From: a virus
IMG/VR virus record: IMGVR_UViG_3300025362_000007
Coordinates: 1 to 64,000 of that record
Reading direction: 5' to 3' (one strand)
DNA: 64,000 bases
The notes beneath the pieces are model-generated. The model saw nothing but the letters and a program-made list of their open reading frames with translations. It made no database searches and was not told the DNA's origin. A program made the translations under genes and the position numbers. Shown here piece after piece: positions 28,487 to 37,112 of the stretch. Each line of letters begins with the position of its first letter. Positions within the stretch are counted from its first letter, which is position 1.

Positions 28487-29650
28487 ATGGCTATAAAAGG
28501 GCTAAAGCAACAATTACAGAGCAGAGCAAGAGAAGTATATGATGAGAGAGATAAAGGAGGAGTAACAGGAGAGCGCTATCTTAGCATTGGTGGAGACGTA
28601 TCCATCTACAAACCTAAAGATGGGAAAAATGCTATTGATATTATCCCCTTTTACAGAGGGACAGACTTGTTCAAAGGCAAGCCAGCAGGCACACCAGATT
28701 ATCAAATTGAAATATTTATCCACAAGAGTTTTAACCAATCTGGCGATAGAGTTATTTGCCCAAAAAAAACTCGTGGAAAACCATGCCCTGCCTGTGAAAA
28801 AAGATACCTTCTTATGGATTTAAATAGAGAGGAAACCGAAGCTAAAGATGCTAAGGAACGACAAACAGAGATTGATAATCTAAGACCACAAAGAAGAGTG
28901 TTGTTAAATGTTATTAATTTAAAAGAAGATGAGGATGATGAACATAATGGTGATATTCAGATTTTAGATGAATCACAGTATTTATTTGCTAAAGAACTTA
29001 TTGAAGAATCTATGGAAGGGGATGAGAATGGCGACCCTATTGACTTTACCACACCAGATGAAGGCAAGAGTGTGTTCTTTAGTGGTAGACCAAAACCAAT
29101 TGGTAATAGCAAACACACTTACTTAGAGTTCAAATCCTTTAGTTTCACAGAAAGAGACGAACCTTATGATGATGAAATTATCAATGAATCACATAAACTT
29201 GACTCATTACTTAAAATACACACATATGAAGAGATTGCGGCTATGCTTAGTGAAACTAAAATTATTGCTAGTGAGGATACAACTGATGAAGAGGAAGAGA
29301 AATCTACCAAGAAATCTAAGGCTTCACGTTTCAAGAAAGGTAAAGCTAAGGTGCAGGAAGAAGAGGATGATGAGGAAGAGGAGTATGAAGAACCAGATGA
29401 TGAGGAAGAGGAAGAAGATACTCCACCGCCAGCTTCTAAGAAACGGGCTAGAAAACCTAAAGCACCCGAAGTAGAGGAAGATGAGGACGAAGAAGAAGAA
29501 GCCCCTACCAAACCTAAAGGTAAAGCTGAGCTATGTCCACACGGGCTTACCTACGGAGTAGATGGTGACCCTACAGAAGAGACTTGCCAAAAGTGTGCTA
29601 AAGAAAATAAAACACTTTCCCGTAAGTGTATTCTAGCGAGTATATCGTAA
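28487..29650 (+). CDS. ssDNA-binding protein, gp32-like
   Basis: 387 residues. The core has DVSIYKPKDGKNAIDIIPFY and a zinc motif ICPKKTRGKPCPACEKR near residues 88-105, as in T4 gp32-type SSBs of many phages, then RRVLLNVINLKED. From about residue 265 it becomes extremely acidic, with Asp/Glu runs interrupted by KKSKASRFKKGKAK and KKRARKPKAP, the usual SSB tail that binds partner proteins. A second CPHG...CQKC zinc pair closes the protein. It is followed by an intrinsic terminator, suggesting high-level independent expression. Confidence 0.8.
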   Translation: MAIKGLKQQLQSRAREVYDERDKGGVTGERYLSIGGDVSIYKPKDGKNAIDIIPFYRGTDLFKGKPAGTPDYQIEIFIHKSFNQSGDRVICPKKTRGKPCPACEKRYLLMDLNREETEAKDAKERQTEIDNLRPQRRVLLNVINLKEDEDDEHNGDIQILDESQYLFAKELIEESMEGDENGDPIDFTTPDEGKSVFFSGRPKPIGNSKHTYLEFKSFSFTERDEPYDDEIINESHKLDSLLKIHTYEEIAAMLSETKIIASEDTTDEEEEKSTKKSKASRFKKGKAKVQEEEDDEEEEYEEPDDEEEEEDTPPPASKKRARKPKAPEVEEDEDEEEEAPTKPKGKAELCPHGLTYGVDGDPTEETCQKCAKENKTLSRKCILASIS

Positions 29651-29658
29651 CTTTTAAT

Positions 29659-29685
29659 GGGGGTGTATAGCCCCCTTTATTTTTC
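29659..29685 (+). terminator. Intrinsic terminator after the SSB-like gene
   Basis: GGGGG 29659-29663, 7-nt loop, CCCCC 29671-29675, then TTTATTTTTC. Confidence 0.85.
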
Positions 29686-29700
29686 ATAAGGAGTATATAA

Positions 29701-30455
29701 ATGAGATTGCTACAAGGTGACTGCCTACAAGAAATGGATAAACTAATAGAAGAGGGGGTTAGGGTGGACGCAATTATTTGTGATCCACCCTACTGAACGG
29801 AACTACAGCGTGTAAGTGGGATAGTATCATACCGTTTGATGCAATGTGGGAAAGATTGAATAAATTGATTAAACCGAATGGTGCAATAGTGCTGTTTGGA
29901 AGTGAGCCTTTTTCTAGTGCATTGAGAATGTCGAATATCAAGAACTATAAGTATGATTGGGTGTGGGAGAAAAACAAGGCTACTGGTTTTCTTAATGCTA
30001 AGAAACAACCATTAAATGATAATGAGCTAATTAGTGTTTTTTATGGAACCCAATGTACATACAATCCGCAGAAAAGTATAGCGGAGATGTTGTATAAAAG
30101 AGGTCTAGCAAAAAGAACAAAATCTGACTGTTATGGTCAAGAAAAAGACTTTGAGCAAATAGACGATGGAATGAGATATCCCAAGCGGATTATATATTTT
30201 AATAACAACTATACTAGAGAGCAAGTCCACCCAACCCAAAAGCCCGTCAAGCTCATGGAGTATCTTATCAAGACCTACACAAACGAAGGTGAAACCGTTC
30301 TTGATTTTACTATGGGAAGTGGGACTACTGGAGTAGCCTCAGTAAATACAGGCAGAAACTTCATAGGCATTGAATTAGATCAGGGATATTTCAAAATAGC
30401 AGAAAATAGAATAAAAAAAGCACAGAAAGAAAGAGAAATAGCGTTCTTTATGTAA
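29701..30455 (+). pseudogene. DNA methyltransferase interrupted at its catalytic motif
   Basis: From the ATG at 29701, with AAGGAG, the frame reads MRLLQGDCLQEMDKLIEEGV, then RVDAIICDPPY and hits TGA at 29794. Five bases later (29799) the expected continuation GTTACKWDSIIPFDAMWERL resumes in another frame and runs to 30455 with HPTQKPVKLMEYLI and DFTMGSGTTGVA. Together they make a complete beta-class methyltransferase (DPPYGTT family) broken by a 5-nt insertion after DPPY. As written it is inactive, since the N-terminal piece ends at the active site. Confidence 0.75.
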
Positions 30456-30465
30456 AGGAGAAATT

Positions 30466-31542
30466 ATGGCTAAAGCTAAAGCAAAGATTGAAGATCAAAT
30501 TATTAGGGTGAAAGAAAAACCACAATATATCACTACGGGATGTACTCTAAGAGATTTAGTACTAGGGGGAAATAAAGATTGTTTTGGATACAAAGTAGGA
30601 AAAATATATAACTTGGTAGCAGACAGTACTTTTGGGAAATCTCTCCTAGCAACTCAAAGTGTTGTGGCAAATCATTTTGTCTTGGGCGATAAGTTTGCAT
30701 GGAACTACGATGATGCCGAAAAAGGAAATACTTTCCGAACAGACATAATGTATAGAATGAAGAAACCTCTCATTACAAAAGATTCCCTTACCTCTGAAAC
30801 TGTAGAGGAACTGTACAATAATATTAGACTGTTCGATAGTACTTTAAAAAAAGGACAGATAGGGATGTATATAGTAGATAGCTTAGATAGTATTACTAGT
30901 GCAGCTACTATCCAACGAGGGGATGATAGATATAAAAAGTTTGAAGATGGCAAAGACTTCAAGGAAGGCACATATGCTATGGACAAAGCCAAGTTCTTAT
31001 CACAAGAGTTCTTTCCCGATGTGTCCAGGAGAATAGAAGGATCGAACATAGTATTACTAATAATCTCACAAGTAAGGGATAAAATTAATGCTACTATGTT
31101 CGAGAAGAAACAAACAAGAGCAGGGGGTAGAGCCCTACAATTCTATTGCCACTCAGTAGAATGGCTTGCAGCAGTGCAGAAGAAAGAGATGGAAGATGCA
31201 GATAGTGGCTTACGTGCTGGTGGAGTTATTGTATGTGAAACTGAGAAGAGCAAAACACCTCGTCCGTATAGAAAGGGAGTTATTACCATAGATTTCTCTA
31301 TTGGAGTAGACGATATTGCTAGTAATATCGATTACTTATATGATTTAAGGACTGATAAGTCATACAAACTTAGACCAACTAAGAGAGATAAATTAGATTG
31401 GGATGGTGGATTATACACTAGGGATGAATTGTGTGATTTTATTTATGACGGTGAACTAGAACCTGAGTTAAAGAAACGAGTAATAGATAAGTGGGAAGAG
31501 GCTGAAAGCAAGATGGTGAATAGACGGAAGTCGAGATTCTAA
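30466..31542 (+). CDS. RecA/UvsX-like recombinase
   Basis: 358 residues. Walker A ADSTFGKSLLATQSV lies near residue 50 and Walker B GMYIVDSLDSI near 135. LLIISQVRDKI and GGRALQFYCHSVEWL follow, as in RecA/RadA/UvsX cores. The sequence lacks the long C-terminal domain of bacterial RecA and resembles phage RecA-like proteins. It should carry out strand exchange in recombination-dependent replication with the SbcCD-like nuclease and SSB nearby. Confidence 0.85.
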   Translation: MAKAKAKIEDQIIRVKEKPQYITTGCTLRDLVLGGNKDCFGYKVGKIYNLVADSTFGKSLLATQSVVANHFVLGDKFAWNYDDAEKGNTFRTDIMYRMKKPLITKDSLTSETVEELYNNIRLFDSTLKKGQIGMYIVDSLDSITSAATIQRGDDRYKKFEDGKDFKEGTYAMDKAKFLSQEFFPDVSRRIEGSNIVLLIISQVRDKINATMFEKKQTRAGGRALQFYCHSVEWLAAVQKKEMEDADSGLRAGGVIVCETEKSKTPRPYRKGVITIDFSIGVDDIASNIDYLYDLRTDKSYKLRPTKRDKLDWDGGLYTRDELCDFIYDGELEPELKKRVIDKWEEAESKMVNRRKSRF

Positions 31543-31593
31543 CTAGTAGTAATTATGGATATAGTATATACTTACTATTAAGGAGTTAGAAGA

Positions 31594-31989
31594 ATGGCTA
31601 GTACTGTTGCTTCAAGAAAAGCTAAGGGTAGAAATTTACAATATTGGGTGGCTAAAAGATTAGGCAAAGTATTTGGAATAGAGTTCAACCAGCAAGATGA
31701 TTTGTGTAAGATTCACAGTAGAGAGATGGGGCAGGCAGGCACAGATATCTACTTTAGAGATAAAGAGTTACATGACAAATTCCCATTCGATATAGAGTGT
31801 AAGAATCAAGAGAAGATATCAGTATACGCCTATATAGAGCAAGCATCAGCTAATACAGTAAAGGGAAGAGAGTGGTTGGTTATACATAAGAAAAACCGTA
31901 GCCAACCAATAGCAATATTAGATGCAGAAGCGTTCTTTTCTTTAATAGAAGAGAACATAAAATTAAAGGGGAAACTAAATGAAAGTTAG
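31594..31989 (+). CDS. PD-(D/E)XK nuclease, Holliday-junction-resolvase-like
   Basis: 131 residues. SRKAKGRNLQYWVAKRLGKV, then GQAGTDIYF and FPFDIECKNQEKISV give the E...D...ExK layout of the resolvase/restriction fold, with catalytic Asp about residue 50 and Glu-Cys-Lys about 68. It most likely processes recombination or packaging intermediates. It lies directly after the recombinase. Confidence 0.72.
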   Translation: MASTVASRKAKGRNLQYWVAKRLGKVFGIEFNQQDDLCKIHSREMGQAGTDIYFRDKELHDKFPFDIECKNQEKISVYAYIEQASANTVKGREWLVIHKKNRSQPIAILDAEAFFSLIEENIKLKGKLNES

Positions 31990-32194
31990 AGTTAAAAAAG
32001 CAAAAGAAGATAGGTTGTGGTACGCAGATAAACTAGGGGAAGAGTTTGAGGTTGAAGAGTTCAATAAAAAACTTTATGTGGTAACTGGCGATGAGTTTTA
32101 CAAACTACATAAATCTGATTGTACCAAAATACAAGAAACACTAGTAGATGATATAGATGAAATAGAGGCAGAATTTTACAGAGAGGGTCAATAG
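31979..32194 (+). CDS. Small phage protein with SH3-like N-terminus
   Basis: 71 residues. KVRVKKAKEDRLWYADKLGEEFEVEE resembles short phage proteins with a KAxxxxxWYxxxIGxxF motif, whose function is unknown. Acidic C-terminus. Overlaps the nuclease gene by 11 bp. Confidence 0.55.
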   Translation: MKVRVKKAKEDRLWYADKLGEEFEVEEFNKKLYVVTGDEFYKLHKSDCTKIQETLVDDIDEIEAEFYREGQ

Positions 32195-32500
32195 ATGAAA
32201 ATATATCTAAGTGAGGCTATTTCGAATAACCTCGACAAGTACGAAAAAGAGTTCAGCGATAAGGAACGGGTATTAATAAATGGTGGGTTTGAGGTACACA
32301 ACCCTGTGGCACACAATAAGTATCTTGGGTGTAGAACCTACGAAGAGTTTATGAAAGAAAGTATTCGAGCACTTCTAAATTGCGATGCTATCTACACAGT
32401 AAACGATACTACATTTAGTGGTGGGGCTATCTTAGAACATATTATAGCAAAAGCTATAGGACTAAGGGACATGTCTCACCATAAAGAGGGGCTTTCATGA
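32195..32500 (+). CDS. DUF4406 / nucleoside 2-deoxyribosyltransferase-like protein
   Basis: 101 residues. MKIYLSEAISNN, then RVLINGGFEVHNPVAHNKYLG and LLNCDAIYTVNDTTFSGGAI with LEHIIAKAIGL match the DUF4406 fold, related to nucleoside deoxyribosyltransferases. May act in nucleotide salvage; the catalytic Glu may be the one in ILEHI. Start follows the previous stop directly. Confidence 0.65.
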   Translation: MKIYLSEAISNNLDKYEKEFSDKERVLINGGFEVHNPVAHNKYLGCRTYEEFMKESIRALLNCDAIYTVNDTTFSGGAILEHIIAKAIGLRDMSHHKEGLS

Positions 32501-33015
32501 AAGAAAAACTATTCAGGGTGTATGTTAAATTCATACGCCCATTTATTGAAAAAGGACTAAACGATAGGTTTGGTGTCCACAATCCTATAGATACATGGGG
32601 CACAATAAAGAATTTATCCTTGTATGACTTTAGCAAAGTAATCAACGTATACGGGTATAAAATGGATAGGCTTGGAGGGTTAATAGACCATGCGTTTAAT
32701 TTCGATAATCCTAATAGTTTTTTTGCTACCACAGAAAAAAATAGAGACTGCGACCAATGGGCTAGAATATGGGCTGTATGGGCTATACACAATGGCTATG
32801 AGTTCCAGGAGTACATAATTACTACTAGAGAACACTTAATAAAAGATAGCCATGTTGTGTGTACTATACTAATTAAAGGTAAATGGTATCTATGTGATTA
32901 TACTCCCTATGGAAAATACAACACGAAAGAACAAGCTGTTGAAGATGTAGTGGAACATTGGAATAAATATACAAAACATAATCTAGTGTATGAAGCATAT
33001 CAAGGAAGGCAATAA
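32497..33015 (+). CDS. Transglutaminase-like cysteine protease-fold protein
   Basis: 172 residues. NRDCDQWARIWAVWAIHNGY, then SHVVCTILIKGKWYLCDYTPYG gives Cys, His and Asp in the order of the transglutaminase-like catalytic triad. No signal peptide. Whether it is an amidase, peptidase or structural relic is not clear; a cell-wall or protein-processing role is possible. ATGA overlap with the preceding gene. Confidence 0.6.
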   Translation: MKEKLFRVYVKFIRPFIEKGLNDRFGVHNPIDTWGTIKNLSLYDFSKVINVYGYKMDRLGGLIDHAFNFDNPNSFFATTEKNRDCDQWARIWAVWAIHNGYEFQEYIITTREHLIKDSHVVCTILIKGKWYLCDYTPYGKYNTKEQAVEDVVEHWNKYTKHNLVYEAYQGRQ

Positions 33016-33359
33016 TGAAATATATAAAATGGATTATAGGAATATTAGCAATTATAGGGGTAGCAATTATCTCTATAGTTACTGTTAATAAATTTAATAC
33101 AAGTAAATTATTTACATCGGTAAAAGAATACTTCTTTTTAAAAGATAGGGGATATAAACGAAAAGATGATAAAGTAACTAATGATGAAGGTGATGAAATA
33201 GATATACCAGAACAATATGAAGATAATACGATTACAGGGGCAGGACACTCAACTGAATATGACGTAGGAGAGGGAACAATAAACCACGAAACTGTAGATA
33301 GAAAAAATACTACTCCGATAGAAAATAGTTACAAGAAAAAGGTTGACAAGAAGCAATAA
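33015..33359 (+). CDS. Single-pass membrane protein, unknown
   Basis: 114 residues with a membrane segment at residues 5-25 (IKWIIGILAIIGVAIISIVTV) and a long hydrophilic, charged tail. The topology would leave the tail outside the cytoplasm or inside depending on orientation. It could be an inner-membrane spanin-like protein but lacks a clear coiled coil. Starts at the previous stop. Confidence 0.55.
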   Translation: MKYIKWIIGILAIIGVAIISIVTVNKFNTSKLFTSVKEYFFLKDRGYKRKDDKVTNDEGDEIDIPEQYEDNTITGAGHSTEYDVGEGTINHETVDRKNTTPIENSYKKKVDKKQ

Positions 33360-33372
33360 GATAGAGTAGAAT
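33343..33372 (+). promoter_or_regulatory. Promoter upstream of 33392 gene
   Basis: TTGACA at 33343-33348, 18 bp, TAGAAT at 33367-33372, then AGGAG and ATG at 33392. It drives the SbcCD-like operon. Confidence 0.65.
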
Positions 33373-33391
33373 GAAGAAATAGGAGAACGAA

Positions 33392-33793
33392 ATGAAGAAA
33401 GTAATTATGACACTCATTATACTGATGTGTGTATTCCAATTATCCGCTACTGTATACAAACCATTGACTATGGAACAAGCAGATAATTATTTAGATTCAG
33501 TCAAATATGAGGTGGTAAGGGATCTAGTTATTAAATATGATGTACTAGAGCACACAATACCACAACTCACTATACCACATATAGAATATCTATTGATTGA
33601 CAATGATTTAGTAATTACCCCAGTGACAAACATACTAATCAAACACGGTACTTTTAGTTGGTCAGTACCAATGAAACAAGATATTATTTATAGTTTCACT
33701 GAACCCCCTAAGAGTGGCATACCTATATTAGCATTAATAACTAGCGTAGCCTCGGCATTAGCCATAGGCTTTATTATAGGGGTAGGATTATGA
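33392..33793 (+). CDS. Exported membrane-anchored protein, unknown
   Basis: 133 residues with an N-terminal signal peptide (IMTLIILMCVFQLSATVY) and a C-terminal hydrophobic segment IPILALITSVASALAIGFII. The middle 80 residues are predicted outside the cytoplasm. No family recognised. Overlaps the SbcC-like gene by 4 bp. Confidence 0.55.
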   Translation: MKKVIMTLIILMCVFQLSATVYKPLTMEQADNYLDSVKYEVVRDLVIKYDVLEHTIPQLTIPHIEYLLIDNDLVITPVTNILIKHGTFSWSVPMKQDIIYSFTEPPKSGIPILALITSVASALAIGFIIGVGL

Positions 33794-34992
33794 TAAAAAG
33801 TATTAGACTAAGGAATTTCCAAGCACACGTAGACACCACTATCAATTTCCATAAAGGGGTAAATGCTATCACAGGCAAAACTGATAGTGGGAAAACAGCT
33901 TGCATAAGAGCATTAAAGTGGGTATTAACTAACAGACCAACAGGAGACAGTATAGTAAACCACAGTGCCTTTGTTGATGGCAAGCAGATAGCCCCTTGTA
34001 TCGTCACAATTGTCACAGATACCAGTATAGTGGAAAGAGAGAAATTTGGGGCAACTAACAAATATACTGGTACAGTTGGGGGCAAAAACTTTGAATTGGA
34101 TAGTGGTGTAGCAGTTCCCCAAGAGGTAATAGATGCCCTTAACTTAGATGAGATAAATAGCCAATACCAACTAGATATGCCTTTCTTACTCACAGAGACA
34201 GCAGGGGAAGTAGCTAGGATGCTTAATAAAATTGTTAAGTTAGATGATATTGATTCTACACTAAAGAATATCAATGGCTATACAAAGATAAAAGCAGCAG
34301 ATAAAAAACGTATAGAGTATGAGTTGGCACAGATTACAGAAGAGATAGATTCTATAAATTTAGATGGAATTACTACACTAGTAGAAACAGGCGAATTGTT
34401 AGAGGAAGTAGAGGCTGTTCTAGTAGAAAAAATAGGTAGAATAGATGCTTTGGATTTGGACATTAGAAGGGTACAAGATTCTTTGAAACAGAGTGCCCTC
34501 ACAGCCTCGTCAGCCGCTTTTCTCGATGATTGGTACAAACTATACCTTTCACACAAAGAAGTCCACCAGAGAGCCTCTACGGTGGATACATACATCAAGG
34601 ATGCAAAGGCACTAGAAGCTAAAATTTTAGTACAAAAACCTTATACTAACATTGCTGTATTTGCAACAGATAAATATGTGAAAAACTATACTGAGATTAA
34701 AACCCAACTTACATTATTAAATAGTTTAACTACAGAATTAAAGAAACTTAAAGTAAGGGTAAATAGTACAAAGAAACTAACTTCCATTAATACAAGCAAC
34801 ACAGATGAATTAGTGGGTAAATTACAGAGTACTAATAAAAATATAAAAGTGCTTGACACTGTATATAACGATGTGGTAAACTACACTAAGTCACTAAAAG
34901 AAGGCAAGGCTACTATTAAGAAAGAAGAACAAGAGATTAAAGAAATGATTGGTGATGTATGTCCCATATGTGGGCAAAAGGTGGGAGAATGA
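33790..34992 (+). CDS. SbcC/Rad50-like ATPase, N-terminal half ending at the zinc hook
   Basis: 400 residues. The N-terminus IKSIRLRNFQAHVDTTINFH plus GVNAITGKTDSGKTACIRAL is the Rad50/SbcC Walker A half. A helical, coiled-coil-rich region follows, and the protein ends with DVCPICGQKVGE, the CxxC zinc hook found at the middle of normal SbcC. The second ATPase half (signature, Walker B) is absent and is encoded separately at 36090-36692. It would pair with SbcD (34989-35867) to resect and process DNA ends. Confidence 0.82.
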   Translation: MIKSIRLRNFQAHVDTTINFHKGVNAITGKTDSGKTACIRALKWVLTNRPTGDSIVNHSAFVDGKQIAPCIVTIVTDTSIVEREKFGATNKYTGTVGGKNFELDSGVAVPQEVIDALNLDEINSQYQLDMPFLLTETAGEVARMLNKIVKLDDIDSTLKNINGYTKIKAADKKRIEYELAQITEEIDSINLDGITTLVETGELLEEVEAVLVEKIGRIDALDLDIRRVQDSLKQSALTASSAAFLDDWYKLYLSHKEVHQRASTVDTYIKDAKALEAKILVQKPYTNIAVFATDKYVKNYTEIKTQLTLLNSLTTELKKLKVRVNSTKKLTSINTSNTDELVGKLQSTNKNIKVLDTVYNDVVNYTKSLKEGKATIKKEEQEIKEMIGDVCPICGQKVGE

Positions 34993-35867
34993 AATTTTTA
35001 GTGGGAAGTGATTTTCATTTTATGGATACTACCCCTAGATGTAGGGTAGATAATTTTTATGCTACACAGGAAGAAAGAGTTAAATGGTTGGTAGAGCAAA
35101 TTAACTTTCACAAATGTCCTTTGTTTGTTCCAGGAGATGTCTTGGACAAAGGATCGATCAGTCAAAAAATGGAGAATATGCTAATAAGGGAATTAAAGAA
35201 AACTAAATATCCTATCTACACTAGTGCTGGAAATCACGATATGAATTACCATTCTATTGCACACCTAAAAACATCTAGTTATTGGGTGTTATATCAAGCA
35301 GGGGTAATACAACATGTAGAAAGTATGGAGTTTGAAGGTATGCAAGTAACTGCTTTTCAATACGGACAAAAGATAGAGAATGGAACAGGTATGGCTATGA
35401 TACACACCTTAGTATTTCCGCACAACCCACCAGCATATCTGCCAACTGCTGTTAAGGCTCAAACCTTATTAGAGAAGTTTGATTATGACATCATATTAAG
35501 TGGTGATAATCATATGGCATTTGTTACAGAATATGAGGGTAAAATACTAATTAATGGTGGAGGTATATTTAGGTTAACAGGGGATAAAAAACACACTACT
35601 CCTAAGATATATTTATATGAAGAGGGAGAAGTAACTGCTATAGATGTTCCCTATACCCTAGATAATGTGGAAGAAGAATATCTATTAGTAGAGAAAGCCA
35701 GAAATGATAGGATTACTGCATTTGTTGAAAGAGTAAAAGTAAGCCAAGAGATAGGACTTAGTTTCACAGACAATATAAGAACGACATTAGATACAACGGA
35801 AGTAAGTAAAGAAGTGCAAGAGCTCATTTTTAGAGCTTTGAATAATACGTTAAAAGAGAAGGAGTGA
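34989..35867 (+). CDS. SbcD/Mre11-like nuclease
   Basis: 292 residues from the ATG at 34989, which overlaps the SbcC-half stop (ATGA). The metallophosphoesterase motifs are VGSDFHFMD, FVPGDVLDKG, SAGNHDMN, MAMIHTL and LSGDNHMAF, in the order of Mre11/SbcD/gp47. It should cut DNA ends and hairpins in an ATP-driven complex with the split SbcC. The capping domain is short. Confidence 0.85.
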   Translation: MKFLVGSDFHFMDTTPRCRVDNFYATQEERVKWLVEQINFHKCPLFVPGDVLDKGSISQKMENMLIRELKKTKYPIYTSAGNHDMNYHSIAHLKTSSYWVLYQAGVIQHVESMEFEGMQVTAFQYGQKIENGTGMAMIHTLVFPHNPPAYLPTAVKAQTLLEKFDYDIILSGDNHMAFVTEYEGKILINGGGIFRLTGDKKHTTPKIYLYEEGEVTAIDVPYTLDNVEEEYLLVEKARNDRITAFVERVKVSQEIGLSFTDNIRTTLDTTEVSKEVQELIFRALNNTLKEKE

Positions 35868-35869
35868 TT

Positions 35870-36106
35870 ATGTTTGATGTACAAGAGTATGAAAAAAGAA
35901 AGAAGATTATTGCAAATAAGAAAGAGCAATTAGCTAGGGATGAAGGTAAGTTAGAGAGCTTACAGGAAAGATTGCAAACTGAGTTTAACTGTTCTGTAGA
36001 GGAAGCTCCCATTAAAAGGGAAGAACTTCTTACTAAGCAACAAAAGATTAGTTTAGAATTAGATAAAATAGAAAAGGAGCTAGATAAATATGATTGGAGC
36101 GTATAG
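35870..36106 (+). CDS. Small coiled-coil protein between SbcD and the SbcC C-half
   Basis: 78 residues from the ATG at 35870, chosen for AAGGAG at 7 nt. Almost entirely heptad-like and charged: KRKKIIANKKEQLARDEGKL, then LLTKQQKISLELDKIEKELD. It overlaps the SbcC C-terminal half by 17 bp. It may supply part of the coiled coil missing from the split SbcC. Confidence 0.6.
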   Translation: MFDVQEYEKRKKIIANKKEQLARDEGKLESLQERLQTEFNCSVEEAPIKREELLTKQQKISLELDKIEKELDKYDWSV

Positions 36107-36692
36107 GCTTAAACTAGAGAGAGAACACGGCTACAAAGGCACTTTAGTAAAAAGACAGAATACATACAAAGATACATTAGATGCCACTAAGCAAACGCTC
36201 ATCTATGCAGAGGAAGCCCTAGCGTTCATTCAGAAAGTAGCACAAGCAACCCAAGGACAGGTGAAAGTGCACATAGAAGATATTATCACTATGGCATTGG
36301 AAACTATCATGGACAATCCTTACAAATTAGAATTAGACTTTGTCCCACGAAGAAACAAAACTGAATGTGATATTTACTTCGTAAGAGATGGGCAGAGGAT
36401 AAAGCCTATAGAAGAAGCTGGTGGGGGAGCAGTAGACATTGCTAGTTTTGCTAGTAGAATAGCTCTATGGAGTTTAGGGACAACAGATAATGTGTTGGTA
36501 TTTGATGAGCCATTTAGATTTGTGTCCAAGCAGTACCAATTAAAGGTAGCAGAATTATTAAGTAAATTGAGTGAGCAACTTGGCTTACAAATTATTATGG
36601 TAAGTCATAATGATAACTACATACAGCAAGCAGACTTAGTGCTAGAGGTATACAAAGATGGGCAAGTGTCAAAGGTAAAAGAGGGAGTATAG
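36090..36692 (+). CDS. SbcC/Rad50-like ATPase, C-terminal half
   Basis: 200 residues. A short helical start is followed by KPIEEAGGGAVDIASFASRI (ABC signature), NVLVFDEPFRF (Walker B) and IIMVSHND (H-loop). There is no Walker A and no zinc hook, so it cannot work alone and complements the 33790-34992 product. Together the two plus the 78-residue coil make a compact Rad50. Confidence 0.82.
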   Translation: MIGAYRLKLEREHGYKGTLVKRQNTYKDTLDATKQTLIYAEEALAFIQKVAQATQGQVKVHIEDIITMALETIMDNPYKLELDFVPRRNKTECDIYFVRDGQRIKPIEEAGGGAVDIASFASRIALWSLGTTDNVLVFDEPFRFVSKQYQLKVAELLSKLSEQLGLQIIMVSHNDNYIQQADLVLEVYKDGQVSKVKEGV

Positions 36693-36847
36693 TGTTTAAA
36701 CTTATTTATGGAATGGGGTTGGTGCTTTTACTTACTATAGGGGCGATTAGAGGGTTGTTAGAAGCAGAAGAAAATGAAGATGTGTTTGCAGAACTAATCT
36801 CTTTTTTCTTATTTGTGCCATTCTTAATATGGATAACAATAAATTAA
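36692..36847 (+). CDS. Small membrane protein
   Basis: 51 residues from a GTG overlapping the previous TAG. Two hydrophobic segments (LIYGMGLVLLLTIGAI and ISFFLFVPFLIWITI) are separated by the acidic LEAEENEDVF. A hairpin-topology holin-like protein is conceivable; no family recognised. Confidence 0.45.
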   Translation: MFKLIYGMGLVLLLTIGAIRGLLEAEENEDVFAELISFFLFVPFLIWITIN

Positions 36848-36859
36848 AGGAGTAGAAAA

Positions 36860-37102
36860 ATGAAATTAACAGTTATAGAAATTATATTAGAACTTGCAGA
36901 AAAAGAAGGGTGGGATATACTAACCAAAGATGAAAGAATTAATTTAACAATTACGCTAGCGTATAAGAGTGAAGGAAGTATAAATTTAATTAGTGACAAA
37001 CTTTCTTTAATTTTACTGCACTCTTTTAATTGGGAAAAGACATCTCAAAGTGTAGATTATTGGGATAAGTTACATAGTAAACTTGATGATGCGGGATACT
37101 AA
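36860..37102 (+). CDS. Hypothetical protein
   Basis: 80 residues, helical, MKLTVIEIILELAEKEGWDI and onward, with AAAGGAG upstream. No family recognised. Confidence 0.55.
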   Translation: MKLTVIEIILELAEKEGWDILTKDERINLTITLAYKSEGSINLISDKLSLILLHSFNWEKTSQSVDYWDKLHSKLDDAGY

Positions 37103-37112
37103 GGGGAATAAT

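Noticed and set aside
29164-29511. Long open frames on the other strand and another frame opposite the acidic region of the SSB-like gene.
   Set aside because: They are by-products of the GAGGAAGA-rich repeats; the translations are low-complexity serine or lysine/arginine runs.
34853-34876. TTGACA within the SbcC N-half gene as a promoter.
   Set aside because: No acceptable -10 at 16-18 bp; likely coding-sequence coincidence.
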